Positions 31,047 through 44,313 of a stretch of 58,953 nucleotides of DNA are shown here, piece after piece; position 1 is the stretch's first letter, and the number at the start of each line of letters is the position of its first letter. Below the pieces are notes generated by a model, which saw only the letters and a list, made by a program, of their open reading frames with translations, did not search any database and was not told the origin of the DNA. Origin of the DNA: Rhizopus sp. PT2906 (taxonomy: Eukaryota; Mucoromycota; Mucoromycetes; Mucorales; Rhizopodaceae); the NCBI GenBank assembly GCA_025529335.1, contig JAMYHX010000258.1, positions 1 through 58,953 of the forward strand, read 5' to 3'. The position numbers and the translations under genes are program-made.

Positions 31047-33893
31047 ATGGCTTCAAACGAATCTTCTTTGGACTCTTTGCCTCCTTCTGCTCAGTTAGCT
31101 CTTCTTCATGCTCAAGCTGCTGCTGCTGCTGCTGCTGCTAATGTCACTAACACGGAATTGAACACTACTACCACTACCACTACTACCATGACCGAAACTG
31201 TAGCTACTATTGCCGAAGAAGACAAATTCGTTCCTTCTCCTGATGACCCTGTTGTTATGGACAATTCTCATTTTGAACCTCTCATCTCTGGCGACTTCCC
31301 TACTCCCATCGGTAAAAAGCCCGTGACACCCGTGAAGAAGGAAACACCTTCGACCAAAAAGAATCTCGACTTGAGTTCTGAAGCTGCCTTTCCTTCTCTC
31401 TCTGCTTCTGCCTCACCTCGTACTCCTGTTGTAAGCGGTTGGTCTGCTAATGCTGCCTCTCGTCTCAAGTCTTCTCCTCAGGCACCTGTTCGTACTCGTG
31501 CTATGGCTCCTTCTGCTACCGGAAAGAAAAATACATCTACACCCATCACGGATGTTTTGGAATTGCCAGCTAATCAACAAATTGCTAATGCCCAAAACAA
31601 GCCTTTAGGTTTCAAGGGCAATGCTGATGTCATTCAAAAGGTTATGAACAGAACTGGCACCAACATCATTGCTTCCACTAATCGCTCAGGAACTACCACC
31701 TGCCTTATTCAAGGTCAACCTGCTGATGTCGCTAGAGCGAAGAAGGAATTGATTAATGGTCTTCTAATCAAGGTAAGTCAGCAATGAAAAGAAAGAGATA
31801 AACGGGGAAATTGACTTTATTGTAGCGTGTGTATAGCGTTGATATACCTGTTTCTGTACGTCGCTTCATCATTGGTCCCAAGGGTACTACTCTTAGACAA
31901 ATTGAAGAAAAATCAAACACCCGTATCAACTTTGCTCGTAAAGAAGAGGAAGACTTTGATGAAAATGACCCTGATGACACGATTCCCCTTACAATTGTTG
32001 GTTATGTTACTGACATCATGATTGCCAAGGAAGAAATCGAAAAGATTGTTGCAGAAAAGGTAAAGAAGGGCAAAGAATAGACAAGAGTAAACCGATACTG
32101 ATGATATATATAATCTATAGAGAGCTAAGCAGACCATCAAGATTGATCAATTTGATGCTAAATATTATCCTTTCATTGCTGGTCCTCATAACAGCAACAT
32201 CAAAAAGCTGGAAGAGGAATTCGACGTCAAGATTCACGTTCCTTTTATTGCCATTGATGGTAACAACGTGAACAGTAGCCCTATCACCATCACTGGTGAT
32301 AAGGAGAAGGCTCAGGCTGCTAAGCAAGCTTTGGAGAAGAACTATGTCACTATTGAAAGCACAGGCACTGTTGTTTCCATTAATGCTTCTAAGCGTCAGC
32401 AAAAGTACTTCCGCGGTAACTCTGAAATTTTTAAAGAGATCTTTAATGAAACAGGCTGTACTGTCGAACTGCCCTCCCAAGACGATGCTTCAGAAAGCAT
32501 TGTTGTTCGTGGACCTGAAACTCAAGTAGTTCAAGCTTTATCACTTGTCATGGCCAAGGTGAAGGCTGTTCACATTAGCGTGCTTGATTTGGCTCAAATC
32601 TACAGTTCTTACGGAAAAGACTCTTTGACTTATGCCCGCTATGCTTTGAAATATCTTTTGGATAAGAGAGCTTTGAAGGGTATTGAGAAAGAACACAACG
32701 TTCAGACCAGTGTTCCTTCTGATGAAGAACTTGAAAAGTCCGTATATGTTGAATTCATTAGCAAAGAAGAAAAGGACGCTGCCATTGCTCAATTGGCTCT
32801 CACCAACGCCGTTCGCAAATTGACGCCCGATCGTTTTAGCACGATCAAGATTGATGCCTACCTCCATCAGCATATACTCAACACATACCGTGCTAGAATT
32901 CAGCGTATTAAAGAAGCTCAACAGGTTGACATCATTTTCCCTGGTGAAAAGGATCAAGACGTATTGATCGTATACGAAGGAGATGATAAAGCTGCAGTCA
33001 AGGACGCACTTGCTGCTGCCTCTGCCGCATTGAAAGAAATTGTCTCTGACTCTTCCGATTATGTATCCAAATCTCTCTCTATTCCTGCCAACTATCATGA
33101 CCTCATTCGTGGTCCCAAGGGCACTACCTTGAATGCTGTCCTAGGTCTCAATTCTGGCGTGACCGTCCGTTTCGGTCCCAACGACACGGTTGAAGTCCGT
33201 GGCTTCAGCAAGCAAGTAAACCATGCTATCTCTGAAATCAACAAGACATACCAAGAGGCTCAAGATAAAAACTTTGCCAAGCCTTACTCTTCCGAATTCT
33301 CTATTCCTTCCAATTTCTCTGCTCACGTTATTGGCAAGTCTGGCGCCAACATCAACAAGCTCAAGGAAGATTTTGGTGTCAGAATTGATTTTGGAGATAG
33401 TGACAAGACAGAGGAAAAGGTGAACGGAAAGGACAGTAAAAAGAAGGCCGCTCCTCCTGTCAAGGTCACCATCCAGGGTATCAAGACAAATGTTGAAGCC
33501 GCCAAGGCACACATTAATGCTCAAGTAGCCATGCTGGCAGACCAAGTAACTCTTTCATTAAAGGTTCCCAAGGAGTTCCATCGTTATCTGATTGGTCCTA
33601 GTGGACGTTATGTCAAGAAGCTTGAAGACAAATATAACGTGTTTATCAAGTTCCCCAAGTCAACACAAGGCGATGAAAGTCCTTCTACAGGTAACCCTGA
33701 TGAAATTCTTGTACGTGGTGGCAAAAAGAGTGCAAACGCTGCCAAGGAAGAACTTCTTGAACTTTATGAATATGAAAAAGAAGAACAAGAAAAGAGAAAA
33801 GAAAGAGAACTTAAGCAGAAGCAATATGAAGAAAAGCGTAATGCAGAAGAAAAGAGAAAGGCCGAGGAAAAGGCATCCAAGAAATCCCAGTAA
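31047..33893 (+). CDS. multi-KH RNA-binding protein, vigilin/Scp160-like
   Basis: Three exons: 31047-31772, 31826-32059 and 32121-33893; 910 aa. After a low-complexity N-terminus (poly-Ala, poly-Thr, Pro/Ser) come seven or so KH domains. Canonical GxxG loops are visible in FIIGPKGTTLRQIEE, DLIRGPKGTTLN, HVIGKSGANINKLKE and YLIGPSGRYVKKLE. Degenerate ones, lacking GxxG (IAGPHNSNIKKLEE, YFRGNSEIFKE), alternate with them, as in yeast Scp160 and animal vigilin. These proteins associate with polysomes at the ER and with translation of codon-biased mRNAs. The C-terminus is a Lys/Glu charged helix. It converges on MLP1 with 160 bp between stops. Confidence 0.92.
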
Positions 33894-34053
33894 AATATTG
33901 AATCAATCATGTATCATATGTTGTGTCTATTACCCAAAAACATAGTTTTTTGTATTGTTTCCCCTTTCACACTTTATATAAAATAAAATAAAAAATTATA
34001 TCATCAAAATGAACTCTTTTATACATTTCTTGATTTATTAAACACTGTCTAAT

Positions 34054-37000
34054 TTACAAACTTTTTTGCTTCTTTCCAGGTGAGCTTGGCTCACTTTCTT
34101 CTTCTTCTCTTTCACGCTTGGTAGCTACTTGTTCTTCCTGGGTATCTTCAACTTTAGGGGTTTCTTTACTTGTCTCAGGCACTTCTGTTGGAACCATGGT
34201 TTCTTCAGCCATCTTTTCCTGATTTTCAGATGGTTCTGTCGTGGGGTTTTCAATTAACTGATCGTCGGTTTGCTCTGGTGCTTGCTCAGATATTGGTTCC
34301 TCAGGTCGATCCATGGGTTGATCTACAAGCTGTTCGCTGGAGCTTTCACCAGGTTTCTCCTCAGACTTTTCCTCAGGCTTCTCCACGGGTTTTTCCTCGG
34401 GTTTTTCCTCGGGTTTCTTTTTCTCATCCTTCTCAGATTTCTCTTCAGGCTTCTCTACAAGCATTTCATCCGTTGTTTTTGACTGTTGTACATCTTTGTC
34501 TTTTTTATCACCATTCATCACGGTTTCTGTTGTGCTTTCGGCAATATTCTCTGTGGCTGCCTCAGCAACTGCTGCTGCAACTTGAGGTGTATCGACACTC
34601 GGTGCACTAGGGGCTACGGTCGTTGATGCTGACGCAGCTTCCTTTAGAGCATTAAGCTCGTTTTGGAGTTTCTTGTTTTTATTTTGTGTCATCGAATTCA
34701 TCACCTTCAATCTTCCCATTTCGATACCTGCTTCAGCCAACTCCTTCTTCACCTTCTCATTCTCTTCTTCTAAAGCAGCAATCTTTTCTTTGAGTGCAGT
34801 GATCTCTGCAGCGTTAGCTCCCTCATTTCCCTTGGCGGCAGGGGCCTTTGCATTATTTTCTTGTTCAGCTTTCAAAGCCCTCAACTCATCTGCATACTTG
34901 TTCTTTTCTTGCTGGATGGATTTAGCCTTGCTCAGCAAACCATGGAATTTTGCTTCTAATGTTTGGTGTTCATCTGTCTTCTTCTTCAATGATGCCTCTG
35001 TGTTCTTTACTTCTTGCTCTGCTGCTTGCCTGGCTTCTTGTTCTTTCTTTAGAGCTTCTTCTAATGATTTTACCTTTTGTGTGTCTGCTTCAGCATTATT
35101 CTAAGTTATGAAGTTAGCATTTTGTAATGGTGCCAGAATATATATACACTTACTGTAGCAGTTGAAGCTTCTTTCAGCTGTGTTTGCAACTCTGCAGCCT
35201 TTGCTTCTAGTTCAGAAACCTTCTTATTGGCCTCTGTTAAACGATTCTTGAGCTCCAATGCGAAGCGTTGTCTCTGGTTTGCATTTGCTACAAGACTGGC
35301 TTGGTTGGATCTAGTTGACTCTAATTCAGCTTCTAAGGACTTGATCTTATCGTTCAGAGGAGCTACTGAATCCTTCATTGCTTGTAATTCATTATTGGCT
35401 TTTTCAAATTCGGCCTTTGCTGTCTCGCTTTCTGATTTAATACGTTCATTCTCTGCTTTAAGACCTTCAACTTCTTTAGGATCAATCTGGTTGTATTTAG
35501 CCAAGATTTCAGCAGAGCGTGCAGACCATTCCTTTTCTTTGGCAGTCAACATAGAAATATGCTCCTGTGCGCTTTGCAGTTGAGCTTCTAAAGCTGAAAT
35601 CTTCACATTCAAAGGCTCCATTTCTTTAGCCTTTGTAGATAACTCATTTTCAACACGTTCAATCTTTGCCTTCAATTGATTATTGGTTTCGACCAAAGAA
35701 ACGTTTTGAGCTCTAAAGGCATCAACTTCAACCTTATATCGCGAAAGCTCGGCTGTCTTTTGCTCTACTAAACCTTCGCCGCTCTTCTCTAACTCTGTAA
35801 TTGTGTTGCGCGCAATATCGAGTCGTTGCCTGACGTTATTGAGCTCTTCTTCAAGTAATCTGTACTTTTGCACTTCTTCTAGACGTTGTGCATCGCTTCT
35901 TTCCTTTTCACGAAGAAGTGAAGCGTTGGTTGTACGGAGCTGCTCATAGATATCGCGAGTAACTTCTGATAGTTCAGGACCTGCTGTGCCTTCATTGGTT
36001 TCGCTCCATTTACTGATCTTTTCAAACAACTCTTCCAAGCGAGTATATGTCTCGCTTCGCAGACTTTCAGCCTCTTCACGGCCCTTTTTGATACTCTCTT
36101 GGAATTGTGCCCATTCAGCGCTTTCACGCTTATGTACTTCATTGGATGTTTCAAGTTGAGCCTTGACTTCTTCCAATTTATGCTTGTTGTCGTTAAGTTC
36201 GCTTTCGAGCTTGGCAACATCTTCACGGAGCTTTGTGGCAGTTTCCTCAGCTTGTTGGCGACTCTTTTCTTCTTCATGCAGTTTCTCTTGAACATCGTTT
36301 AATGCTCGTTTTTGCTCTTCTAATGATGCAGTAAGCGTGTCAACTTGCTTTCGTTTTTCTTCAACCTCGAGTTCTAATTGAGATTTGCTGGAATTTAGCT
36401 CTTTATTTTCGGTAGCAAGTTCATTTTGTGCATTCTGAAGCTTCTCACGTAATGCATCATATTCTTCTTTTGCCTTTTGAGCGACTTCTTGAGCCTTTGA
36501 GACCATTTCATTACGAGCGTTGAGGTCAGCATTTAATTTCTCCATACGGTTACCAACTTCATCGACGTATTTCTTGTGTTCATCGGAAATTTCAGCTGTC
36601 TTTTTCTTCATATCTTCTACAATGGATACATATTCATCCTTTTCATCTTCTAGAACACGCACACGGTCTTTCAATTCGGCTATTGATTTGATATGCTCTT
36701 CACATGAGGTACTGATTGAGGTAGTGTCAGCACTTGTACCATCAGCGTTAGTGACCTTCTTAAGGTTAGCTTCAGCTTCTGATAATTTTGTTTCAGCGGC
36801 AATCTTTTCTTGATTCGTCACAGAGAGCTTATGCTCAGTTTCGGCAAGTTTCTCTTTGAGTGCTTGAGTTTGACCCAGTGCTTCTTTGTACTTGTCTTGA
36901 ATGTCTTGATGATTAACAGATTTAAACGTTTCAAGCTCCTTTTCCAATGCTGCAATAACATCACGGCATGATTGCAATTCGTTTGTCAGTTTGGAGATTC

Positions 37001-39504
37001 GTTCTTTAGATACCTCAGCCTGTTCTGTAGATGTAGAATAAAGGCTTTCAATTCGAGAGTTTATACCTTCAAAGAGTGTACTCAATCGCAACTTTTCAGC
37101 ATTAGATTCATTCATCTTTCGCTCAAGTATCTCAAAGGATTCATTCTTTGTTTTAAGCTGTGATGTAAGGCTTGTATTTTCATTCTGAAGCTGTTTGATC
37201 TTTGTCGTGCATTCATCTAGTGTTTCCTTAATCTCCTTAATTTCTTTCTCCTTTGCAATAAGTTGACTATTGATTGTAGCGTTTTCGTGTCGAGATTGAC
37301 TTAGTTCTTCTTCACGTCGATGAACAGTGTCAGCCAAGTTGGTGCTCTTTTGTCGAAGATAAATAATTTCAGCTTGAATTGAAACAAGGCTGTCTTTTGC
37401 TTCTCGTTCAGATGCACGCGATGATTGAAGTTCGTCCTTGAGCTTGTTAATCTCTACTGATGTTTCCGTACGGTAAATAGCAAATGCATCAGTTGTTTCC
37501 TTTAATTGATTAAAGCATGATTCAAGTGCACTGTTGGAGCTACTCGTTTCGTTTTGTTGATCTAAGCGCATCTTATAGTTCTGAATTTCTCCTTGAAGCG
37601 AATCAACTTCAGCTTCTTTTTCTGTAAGCTGCTGATCCAAGCGCGAAATGACTACTTGAGCTTCGTTTAACGCTGCAGCTTGCTCTTCATTTGTAATACT
37701 ACTTGCAGCATTCTTTACCGAAGTCAATTCTTCCTGCAAGATATATATTTGTTCTCTCAATGTTTTATTGAGATCCACCAGTTCGTGTACATTTTTAAAT
37801 GCAAGCTGGTCATGCTCCAAGGTAGGTGTAAGTGTAATGTCCGACACTAGACCAGCAGATGATTGAACTTGAGCTGGTATAGGATCGTGTCGTTTTTGAA
37901 CATCTACAAGAATAAATTGAAGCTGATACGTTGTATCATTCAGTGTAGCTTCAATTTTCTTTTTCTCATAATTGAGGTTGCGAATCTCGTCCTTCATCTT
38001 TTCAAGCTTTTGTTCTAAATCACGACAGTATGATTCACGTTCCCTTATAGATTGTTGTGATGTATTTAGTTGTTCTTTGTAATTATCGAGTTCTTGATGG
38101 AGTCTATTGAACAATGCCTCTTTGTCATTCAATTCACGAGTCAATCTTTCGGTAACTGTGGTTGAATGGTCAACTTTAGATAATAATACAAAGTATTTTT
38201 CTCTAATCTCGAAATAGTCTGTGTATATTTCTTCAGGATGTTTGCCCAGTTTTTGATATTCGTTAATTAGAGCGAGCAGATGACTTCCAGATTTGTTGTA
38301 TGGACTAGCAGGTATACTTTCTATGCCTGTGATGTGTTTGAATTGAGCACTTCGAAGATCTTTCTCCTCTTGAAGCTTTGTATTTAATTGTTCAATTTGT
38401 GATTCAAGTTGCGTGTTCTTGTTTATAAGTTCTTGCAATCTTTCTCTATTCTCTGTTACTGCTTTGTCACAGTGTTCAGTATATTCTTTATGCGTCGAAT
38501 CTAGCGTGCGATATGCAGACTCTAGCCTGTCAGCTCGTAGCCTTAGTTCATTGTTCTCGTTTTTAATTGTTGCTAACTCTTCCTTTTTGCGTTCAACAAG
38601 TTCGTTGGCAGCATTTAGTCGTGCATGAAGATCGTCTACTTTTGTTGAAATAGAGTGGTTTTCCTTCTTTAGAGTAGATATCACGCTTTCTAAAGACCGA
38701 ATTTTACTATTCTAGTTGGTTGTTAGCCTAGATGGTCAATATAATACAGTTGATAGCTTACAGATTCATGCACACGCTTTTCGTAATCAATTTCTAAGGC
38801 ACTATATTTGCTGCGTAGTGTATCCTCAGCTAATTTCTGATTTTTCAATTTCTCTTTAAGGTCATCATTGGTTAACTATAGACGTGTTACTATATGCTTT
38901 GCTAAGAGCACACAAATGTTACCTGAAGATTATATTTCTCGGCTTTAGCATTTGCCTCAAATAAAAGATAATTGATCTCCTTTTGCTGAAGTTCGTCCTT
39001 TTCTTGCAACACTTTACACATTTTCTCTATAAAATAAAGTATTTAAATACGAGAAGGTAGGCATTTATTTGATCTTACCTCGTTCTTGAGCAAGCCTCAA
39101 GTGTAACTCGCTATTCTCTGCAAATAGCTTCTTTTCTGCGCTCTCTGCTTGACTCAGTCGTTCTTGGATCTGCTTGTTCACGTCCTCGACTTTACGTTTT
39201 TGTGATTCAGCTTCTTCTTTTTCAGATTTTGCAGTTTCAGCATCACGCTCTACAATAATAAAATGATGAATACAACAAAAAATAAGCGCGGTTATTTATT
39301 GTCAATTGTTTTTTTTTTACTTAGAGAATTGATTTCTTCCTTCAGCTGCTTCACTGAATCTTCCAATTGGCAATATTTCTTTTGCAGATCCTCATGTTCA
39401 AGAGCTAATTTAAAAAAGGAATAAATGAGCCCTATTTTTATGGCTTTTGACTAGAATAATTACTCACATTGCTTCAATGTCTCTGCTTCAGCAATATCAG
39501 ACAT
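34054..39504 (-). CDS. MLP1: nuclear-basket coiled-coil protein, MLP1/TPR family
   Basis: Seven exons: 39504-39468, 39404-39321, 39249-39079, 39026-38923, 38875-38762, 38711-35154 and 35100-34054; 1,704 aa. Almost the whole length is heptad-patterned coiled coil rich in E, K, Q and L. The block EEIYTDYFEIREKYFVLLSK near residue 310 matches the conserved TPR/Mlp segment, which is followed by RLTRELNDKEALF. The C-terminus is an unstructured acidic region with Pro-Glu-Lys repeats (EEKPEEKPVEKPEEK) and ends in a bipartite-like basic signal (KREREEEES...GKKQK). Mlp1/TPR forms the nuclear-pore basket filaments involved in mRNP quality control. It is the largest gene in the window; the five leading exons are short. 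Confidence 0.88.
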
Positions 39505-40171
39505 TGTGTTTCTTGAAAAATATTGTCAACAGCAAAAAAACAATGCGGGCCACTCGCGCACCAGTAGAACGTCATTAATTTGCAAAATAATAACTCCGCT
39601 GAAAGCTACGTCACACGTTTTGTGCGCCAACGTATAATCCTAGACAAACGTGTAGACCTCTTTTTGTTTTTGCATAAACTGCTACTGAAATGCATCAACA
39701 AAAAAGAAAGATTCATTAAAAGCATTCAAAAAAGCCGCTTTTTTGAAAGGAAAAAAGACGAAATAGTTTACAAGAACAAAAAGCAAACCATTCCGTCGAG
39801 CTTTGGGGCGTAGTTTTCAGAGACAAGTCTTGATTTGAAGTTGACAAAAAGTTATCAACGAATATGTAGACGAGAGAGCGTTTAGCTGCAACATTTAAGA
39901 GCAGAAAGCTTTCCGCCATGATACAAAGGCGCTATGACTCTTTACAAAAATCCTACTTGAAATAAGCGTGATTTTGTAAAGAAACCTGCACACTGACAAT
40001 CAGATCATAGCCTGAAGATGATTGAAATTGAGACAGTCAAAATAAGGTTATCAATAGTCTATACCAATGCTGCTTTTTCAGTCATGCATTTAACTTTATT
40101 TTATACAGAAAACATTAAATAATTATGTATCATACATTGTAAAAAAGGGGGGAGAAAGCTATATACAAGCA
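39505..40171. other. intergenic 0.67 kb
   Basis: No supported gene. AT-rich, with short AAAAAAG tracts. It contains the MLP1 upstream region and the 3' UTR of the SUR7-like gene. Confidence 0.5.
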
Positions 40172-41009
40172 TTAAACTGAACTCATCTCTTGTTGATTGT
40201 TTGCTGTTCGCGTTGTATCTCTCCTTCTAGTTCTATTTATACAGCACATACTGATGCATAATAATACAAACACAAGAAATAGAAGAATAAGTGAAACGAG
40301 CGATAACCACACAGATGCTCCTGTCTTGATAACCAACTGCACAAATTCGCTGAAAAGACTACCCAAAAAGGAGGCTTGTATGTCACTTAGAGAGCTCTTG
40401 ATAAGGTTGTGAACATACATTTGAATAGCAAATGTAGCTGCAGCGAATAAAAGAGCGAGAGCTGTCAAAATGAGGCAAAGAAGTATCCAACACCAACCAA
40501 GCAGACGGCGTCGTTCAGCAAATATATGGAACACGTAGTAGCAGAGCAATAGAAAGCAAAGAATGACAGAGACAATGAAAACACCCCCTTGAATGCCTGC
40601 AAGTTTAGAATGTAATGAGGGTGGAATTTGGCTCTCAATAGTGCCCAACAGCTCCTCTGACGAACCTATATGTACTTTTTAGTTTATCATTCAATTAGAG
40701 ATTAACGCGAATTTTACTGTATTGGAAACCCAAGCTTGGTGGTGAGCACATGTTTTTTGATGGATCTTTATTGTAGCCTTCACAGAGTCGTAGGATGCTG
40801 ACAGTAAGATAATCTGGGACTGAAGTGAATAAGAGTTCCTTTATGCTTTCTATAAACACATTTGTTGATCCTTCAACTGGGACCAAGTCAACTCTTGAAA
40901 TATAGACTGATCGAAGCCCAGGGAAATTTCCCAGCAAGACTAGCATTTGCAAGATAAAGCTTGCAATGATGAATACAAGAGTTATAAATTGTATAATCCC
41001 TAACAGCAT
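40172..41009 (-). CDS. SUR7/PalI-like four-pass membrane protein
   Basis: Two exons: 41009-40718 and 40665-40172; 261 aa. A first hydrophobic segment (IIQFITLVFIIASFILQMLV) is followed by an extracellular loop with cysteines (ILRLCEGYNKDPSKNMC). Three more membrane segments follow (GGVFIVSVILCFLLLCYYVF, WCWILLCLILTALALLFAAA and LVSLILLFLVFVLLCISMCC) and a short basic cytosolic tail. This topology and the G-N-F-P/C-x-G loop pattern fit the fungal SUR7/PalI (Rim9) family, which acts in eisosomes or in pH sensing. Which branch cannot be decided. Next to it lies another membrane protein gene in the same orientation. Confidence 0.65.
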
Positions 41010-41457
41010 AAAAAAACAAATGAAAGAAATGAGGAAAAAAAAAAAAAGGCAAGAGAAACAGATGATTACCGAATTCCGTCCTTTTAAAGACCATCAACTC
41101 ATATTTAGATTACAAAAGGGTAGAATATGCAGATATTACTCATGTACCACGTAATCTGGATTATTTCTTTAACCGACACTGACGCGTATGATGATACATG
41201 ATAATGAATGAAAGGTACAATGCCATAGCAAGACCACAAATGGCAATGTTACACTCATACATCATAACTGTGTCATCCGACTTTAGCTTCAGTAGGATTA
41301 CATTGTAGCAATAAGAGACACATCATACACTCCAAATGTGAGCCTACAGTTTGATAAGACTGTGTACACATTTCAATGACTCAATGGACGTTCTACCATT
41401 CAACTGGGGGAAAGAGATGTACCTGCATCAATCAAAAATAAATAAGCAAGAGTCTTT
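41010..41457. other. intergenic 0.45 kb
   Basis: Upstream region of the SUR7-like gene and 3' UTR of the LEA2-like gene. A pure A-run is at 41036-41047. Nothing else recognised. Confidence 0.4.
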
Positions 41458-42613
41458 TTATTGCATGGGCATCTGAAAACAAAAAAAGGAGGATATATAT
41501 ATAAAGGTGTACTTTCGCATGACTATGATTCTTGTTCTTTTTTTACCATGTAAATCAAGGAACCCTTTCTTTTGATGACACTCCCTTTAACCCCTATGTG
41601 AAATAATTGGTCGTCATTAATAATAGAAGCAAACATTGACTTACCTCCCCACAAGATATAGTTGCCTTTTGTCCATGAAACACAACTGTAGCTATCGGAT
41701 AACTGAATAATTTGACTGTTGGTATCATATCAAAGGATAACTCCAAGTCTTTTTGTGGATACGCATCTGAGTATTCTAAAATACTGCTGCATGCCACAGC
41801 TAAAGCATGAGGCACGGTTCTATTAGAAGAGTTCTTGCTGATTTCCTTTATTCTGGGAGCCATCATGTTCATAGAGACGGAAATGTTCATAGCTGATTGT
41901 GCACGTAGATTTAAATGAGGTAATTCGCCAACACCAATTGTATTTAAAGCATCCGAATAGTACGCCTAAGCTATGTTAGTATATGTAAAGCATCAGTTAC
42001 TAGCTCTTACTGTAATTTTTATATTCTGTAAATCAAAGCCCAAGAAATTATCGTTTTGTATATAATATCTAAAGTTGTATGTTCCATTCTGTTGCTGTAT
42101 ATCTTGCAAGTCTCCTAAAAGCTTCATCTGAGGTGCCTTAAAGGCCAGCATAAAAACCAACATGAACCCCACCAGCACACAGATACCCAAGAAAATAAAA
42201 CAACAAAGCGTTCTTCCCCAGATGGGTAGGCATGGGAAACAGCAGCAGCAAAGTAGCCGTGTGCATAGCTCTTCCTTGTCGTTTTCCTGACTCATCTTTT
42301 CTCTGAAGCGTGTAGATCTATAACTAGCCCTGTCGCTTTCATAGGGTTCAATGTCTGTATCTATTTGGTATTTAAAATAAGAAAAAGAAAGAGAGGGATC
42401 CTTAATGAAATCATTTGAACCTTTTAAATGATTTTTATATCTATAATAACGAGAATAGCGATTGACAGGCGGTGACAAGGGTACATGCACAAAAGAGTTT
42501 TGTTTATCATGTTCATTGTATGTGTTCCATGCTGACATATATGAAGATGTAAAACGATTATCAGAAGCTGGTGCTACTTGCTTTGGTTTTTTGATTGCGT
42601 CTAACAAAGGCAT
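41458..42613 (-). CDS. single-pass membrane protein with a LEA2-like extracytoplasmic domain
   Basis: Four exons as I read them: 42613-42011, 41965-41653, 41593-41547 and 41472-41458; 325 aa. A cytosolic N-terminal region of about 150 residues with many Tyr and Ser is followed by a cysteine cluster (CTRLLCCCCFPCLPIW), possibly palmitoylated. One membrane segment follows (CCFIFLGICVLVGFMLVFML), then a beta-rich domain with NDNFLGFDLQNIKITAYYS and NLRAQSAMNISVSMNMMAP. The latter pattern recalls LEA2/NDR1-type domains. Function unknown. The donor of intron 2 is chosen as GTGGGG because the nearby GTAAGT breaks the frame; the last coding exon is only MPMQ and a stop. Confidence 0.6.
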
Positions 42614-42864
42614 AACAAAGGGATGAAAAAAAAAAAAAAGAGAAAACAAAGATCAAGATTTGAAATGCTTAAAGTATGAAAAAAAAGGGTAAGAATGCCT
42701 CATGCATTATGTTATTCCTGGATAATATTAAAAGACAAGGTAGAATGTTTAAATTACTATTCGATATAAAAATATATTAGTTGTATTTTAATTAGTTGTA
42801 AACAGTATATGCAGTAATCTATGCTATAATGCAATTCTCTCTCTTTCTCTTTCTTTCTATCTTT
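42614..42864. other. short intergenic region
   Basis: 250 bp between the LEA2-like start and the ERG27-like stop, with a CTTTCT pyrimidine tract at 42836-42864. No gene seen. Confidence 0.4.
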
Positions 42865-43545
42865 TTAAGCGTCATTAGCTTTCTTTATAGCTTGATACAT
42901 CAATTCACATTTTTCAACTAATTTTTCGGCTTGATCAGGATCGTAGTCATGAACAGGAATCCCGCGAACAAATGAATGTCCCCATCGATCAGTTAAAGAA
43001 GAATATCGCTTTAGATGATCCATCTTTGAAAGTGGCTCAGATGCTGCATATACGTCCGCAATGGCACCATTGTACGCGGTAATATTTTGTGATTGAATCC
43101 CAATCCAACGCATCTACTAAGCTTAATCACAGTGTCCCCTTCTTTTTATCTTTTCATACTTACGATATAGTGAAGAATGATACGAACCAGTGTGATCCAT
43201 AAAGGCAAGTCACCAATTTGGCTGGCAACCACACCTGGTGAAGTAGTAAAAGAAGAAATCTTACGGTTTCCTGCCTTGTATCGTTCATGTGTAGCAATTG
43301 CAACTAGATCACATGCCCATTTTGAAGACTCGTAGGGCATTAAGCTATTATAGAATGATTTATATACACTCTTTTCCTGTCTTCTTTTTGTTTACCTTTC
43401 CACTCCTTGATAATCTTTAATATCAAAGCAAGTACTATCAGCAGTAATCGAGCTTGTCCAAATGACTCTTCCATCGCCTGATTTTTCAAATAAATCTTCT
43501 AATTCTCGCATCTATTGATAAATTTACTCTATTTGTTTAATAAGC

Positions 43546-43579
<34 letters not shown>

Positions 43580-44109
43580 AGCTTTTTATCTTTACCATGA
43601 TGTAGTGACCCATCACATTAGCAGCAAAGACATATCCAATACCTTCTTCAGTCACTTCCCCAACATTTTGAATAGTAGCATCCGATCGTTCAAGAAGCTC
43701 TACCGGTTGAGTGAATAACATGATCAAGGTCTTCTTCCAATTGATGCCAAGAGCACTTAATATGCCTGCATTACAAAACAGATAATTGACATATTCATAC
43801 CTAATAATTAGGTTGTCAACAGAATAATCATGTATAAAAACGAACTCACTTTTCTTTTATCGATCTACAAAACGCAAATACGCTCGTCATCTTTGACACA
43901 TCAACCAATTCAATTGAGATATGAGCAAAAGGGAACTGACTCACGAGCTTTTCTTTTGCAGCAGTTGCTCGTTTAAAGTTACGACATGCCATAATGAGAG
44001 TCAAGTTGTCATCTTCAGTTTCTAGTAATCGTTGACAAATGCCAAAACCAACTCCAGAGTTTGCACCTGTTACAATGGCGACCTTGTACTTTTTTGCCCT
44101 TTCTTCCAT
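42865..44109 (-). CDS. ERG27: short-chain dehydrogenase, 3-ketosteroid reductase (ERG27-like)
   Basis: Five exons: 44109-43850, 43800-43596, 43511-43396, 43344-43164 and 43113-42865; 336 aa. The Rossmann motif TGANSGVGFGI sits near residue 15, and LFCNAGIL and GYVFAANVMGHYIM follow. The serine of IWTSSITADS and the catalytic YESSK complete the SDR active site. Length and the late region (VVASQIGDLPLW) fit the Erg27/HSD17B7 reductases of sterol C-4 demethylation, although a related SDR is possible. In fungi Erg27 acts at the ER/lipid droplet. The last intron-bearing region has a (CT)n tract at 43548-43576. Confidence 0.75.
43548..43576 (+). repeat. (CT)n microsatellite in an ERG27 intron
   Basis: About 14 uninterrupted CT units (GA on the coding strand) inside the 84-nt second intron. 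Confidence 0.9.
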
Positions 44110-44313
44110 CTTGTAAAAAAACAAAGAAAGAAAAAAGAAAAAAGCGTGCTCAAAAAAATATTTAAATGAATCCCCCTTTTGATAATTAGTTTGCCGACGT
44201 GTTTTGAAGGGTTTTGTGCTACGAAAAAGAAAACAGAAAGGCATATATAGTTTTTTTTATTATTATTTTCAATTGCTCTAAAAAGACATGAGTATGAGCT
44301 GTAGATTTGACAG
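44110..44313. other. intergenic: ERG27 upstream, CLASP 3' end
   Basis: 204 bp, AT-rich, no gene seen. A TATA-like CTATATATGCC on the minus strand (44240-44250) lies too far from the ERG27 ATG to be assigned with confidence. Confidence 0.35.

Noticed and set aside
34170..34610. Plus-strand ORFs opposite the MLP1 tail (146 and 70 codons)
   Set aside because: They mirror the Pro-Glu-Lys repeats of MLP1 and have no independent features.
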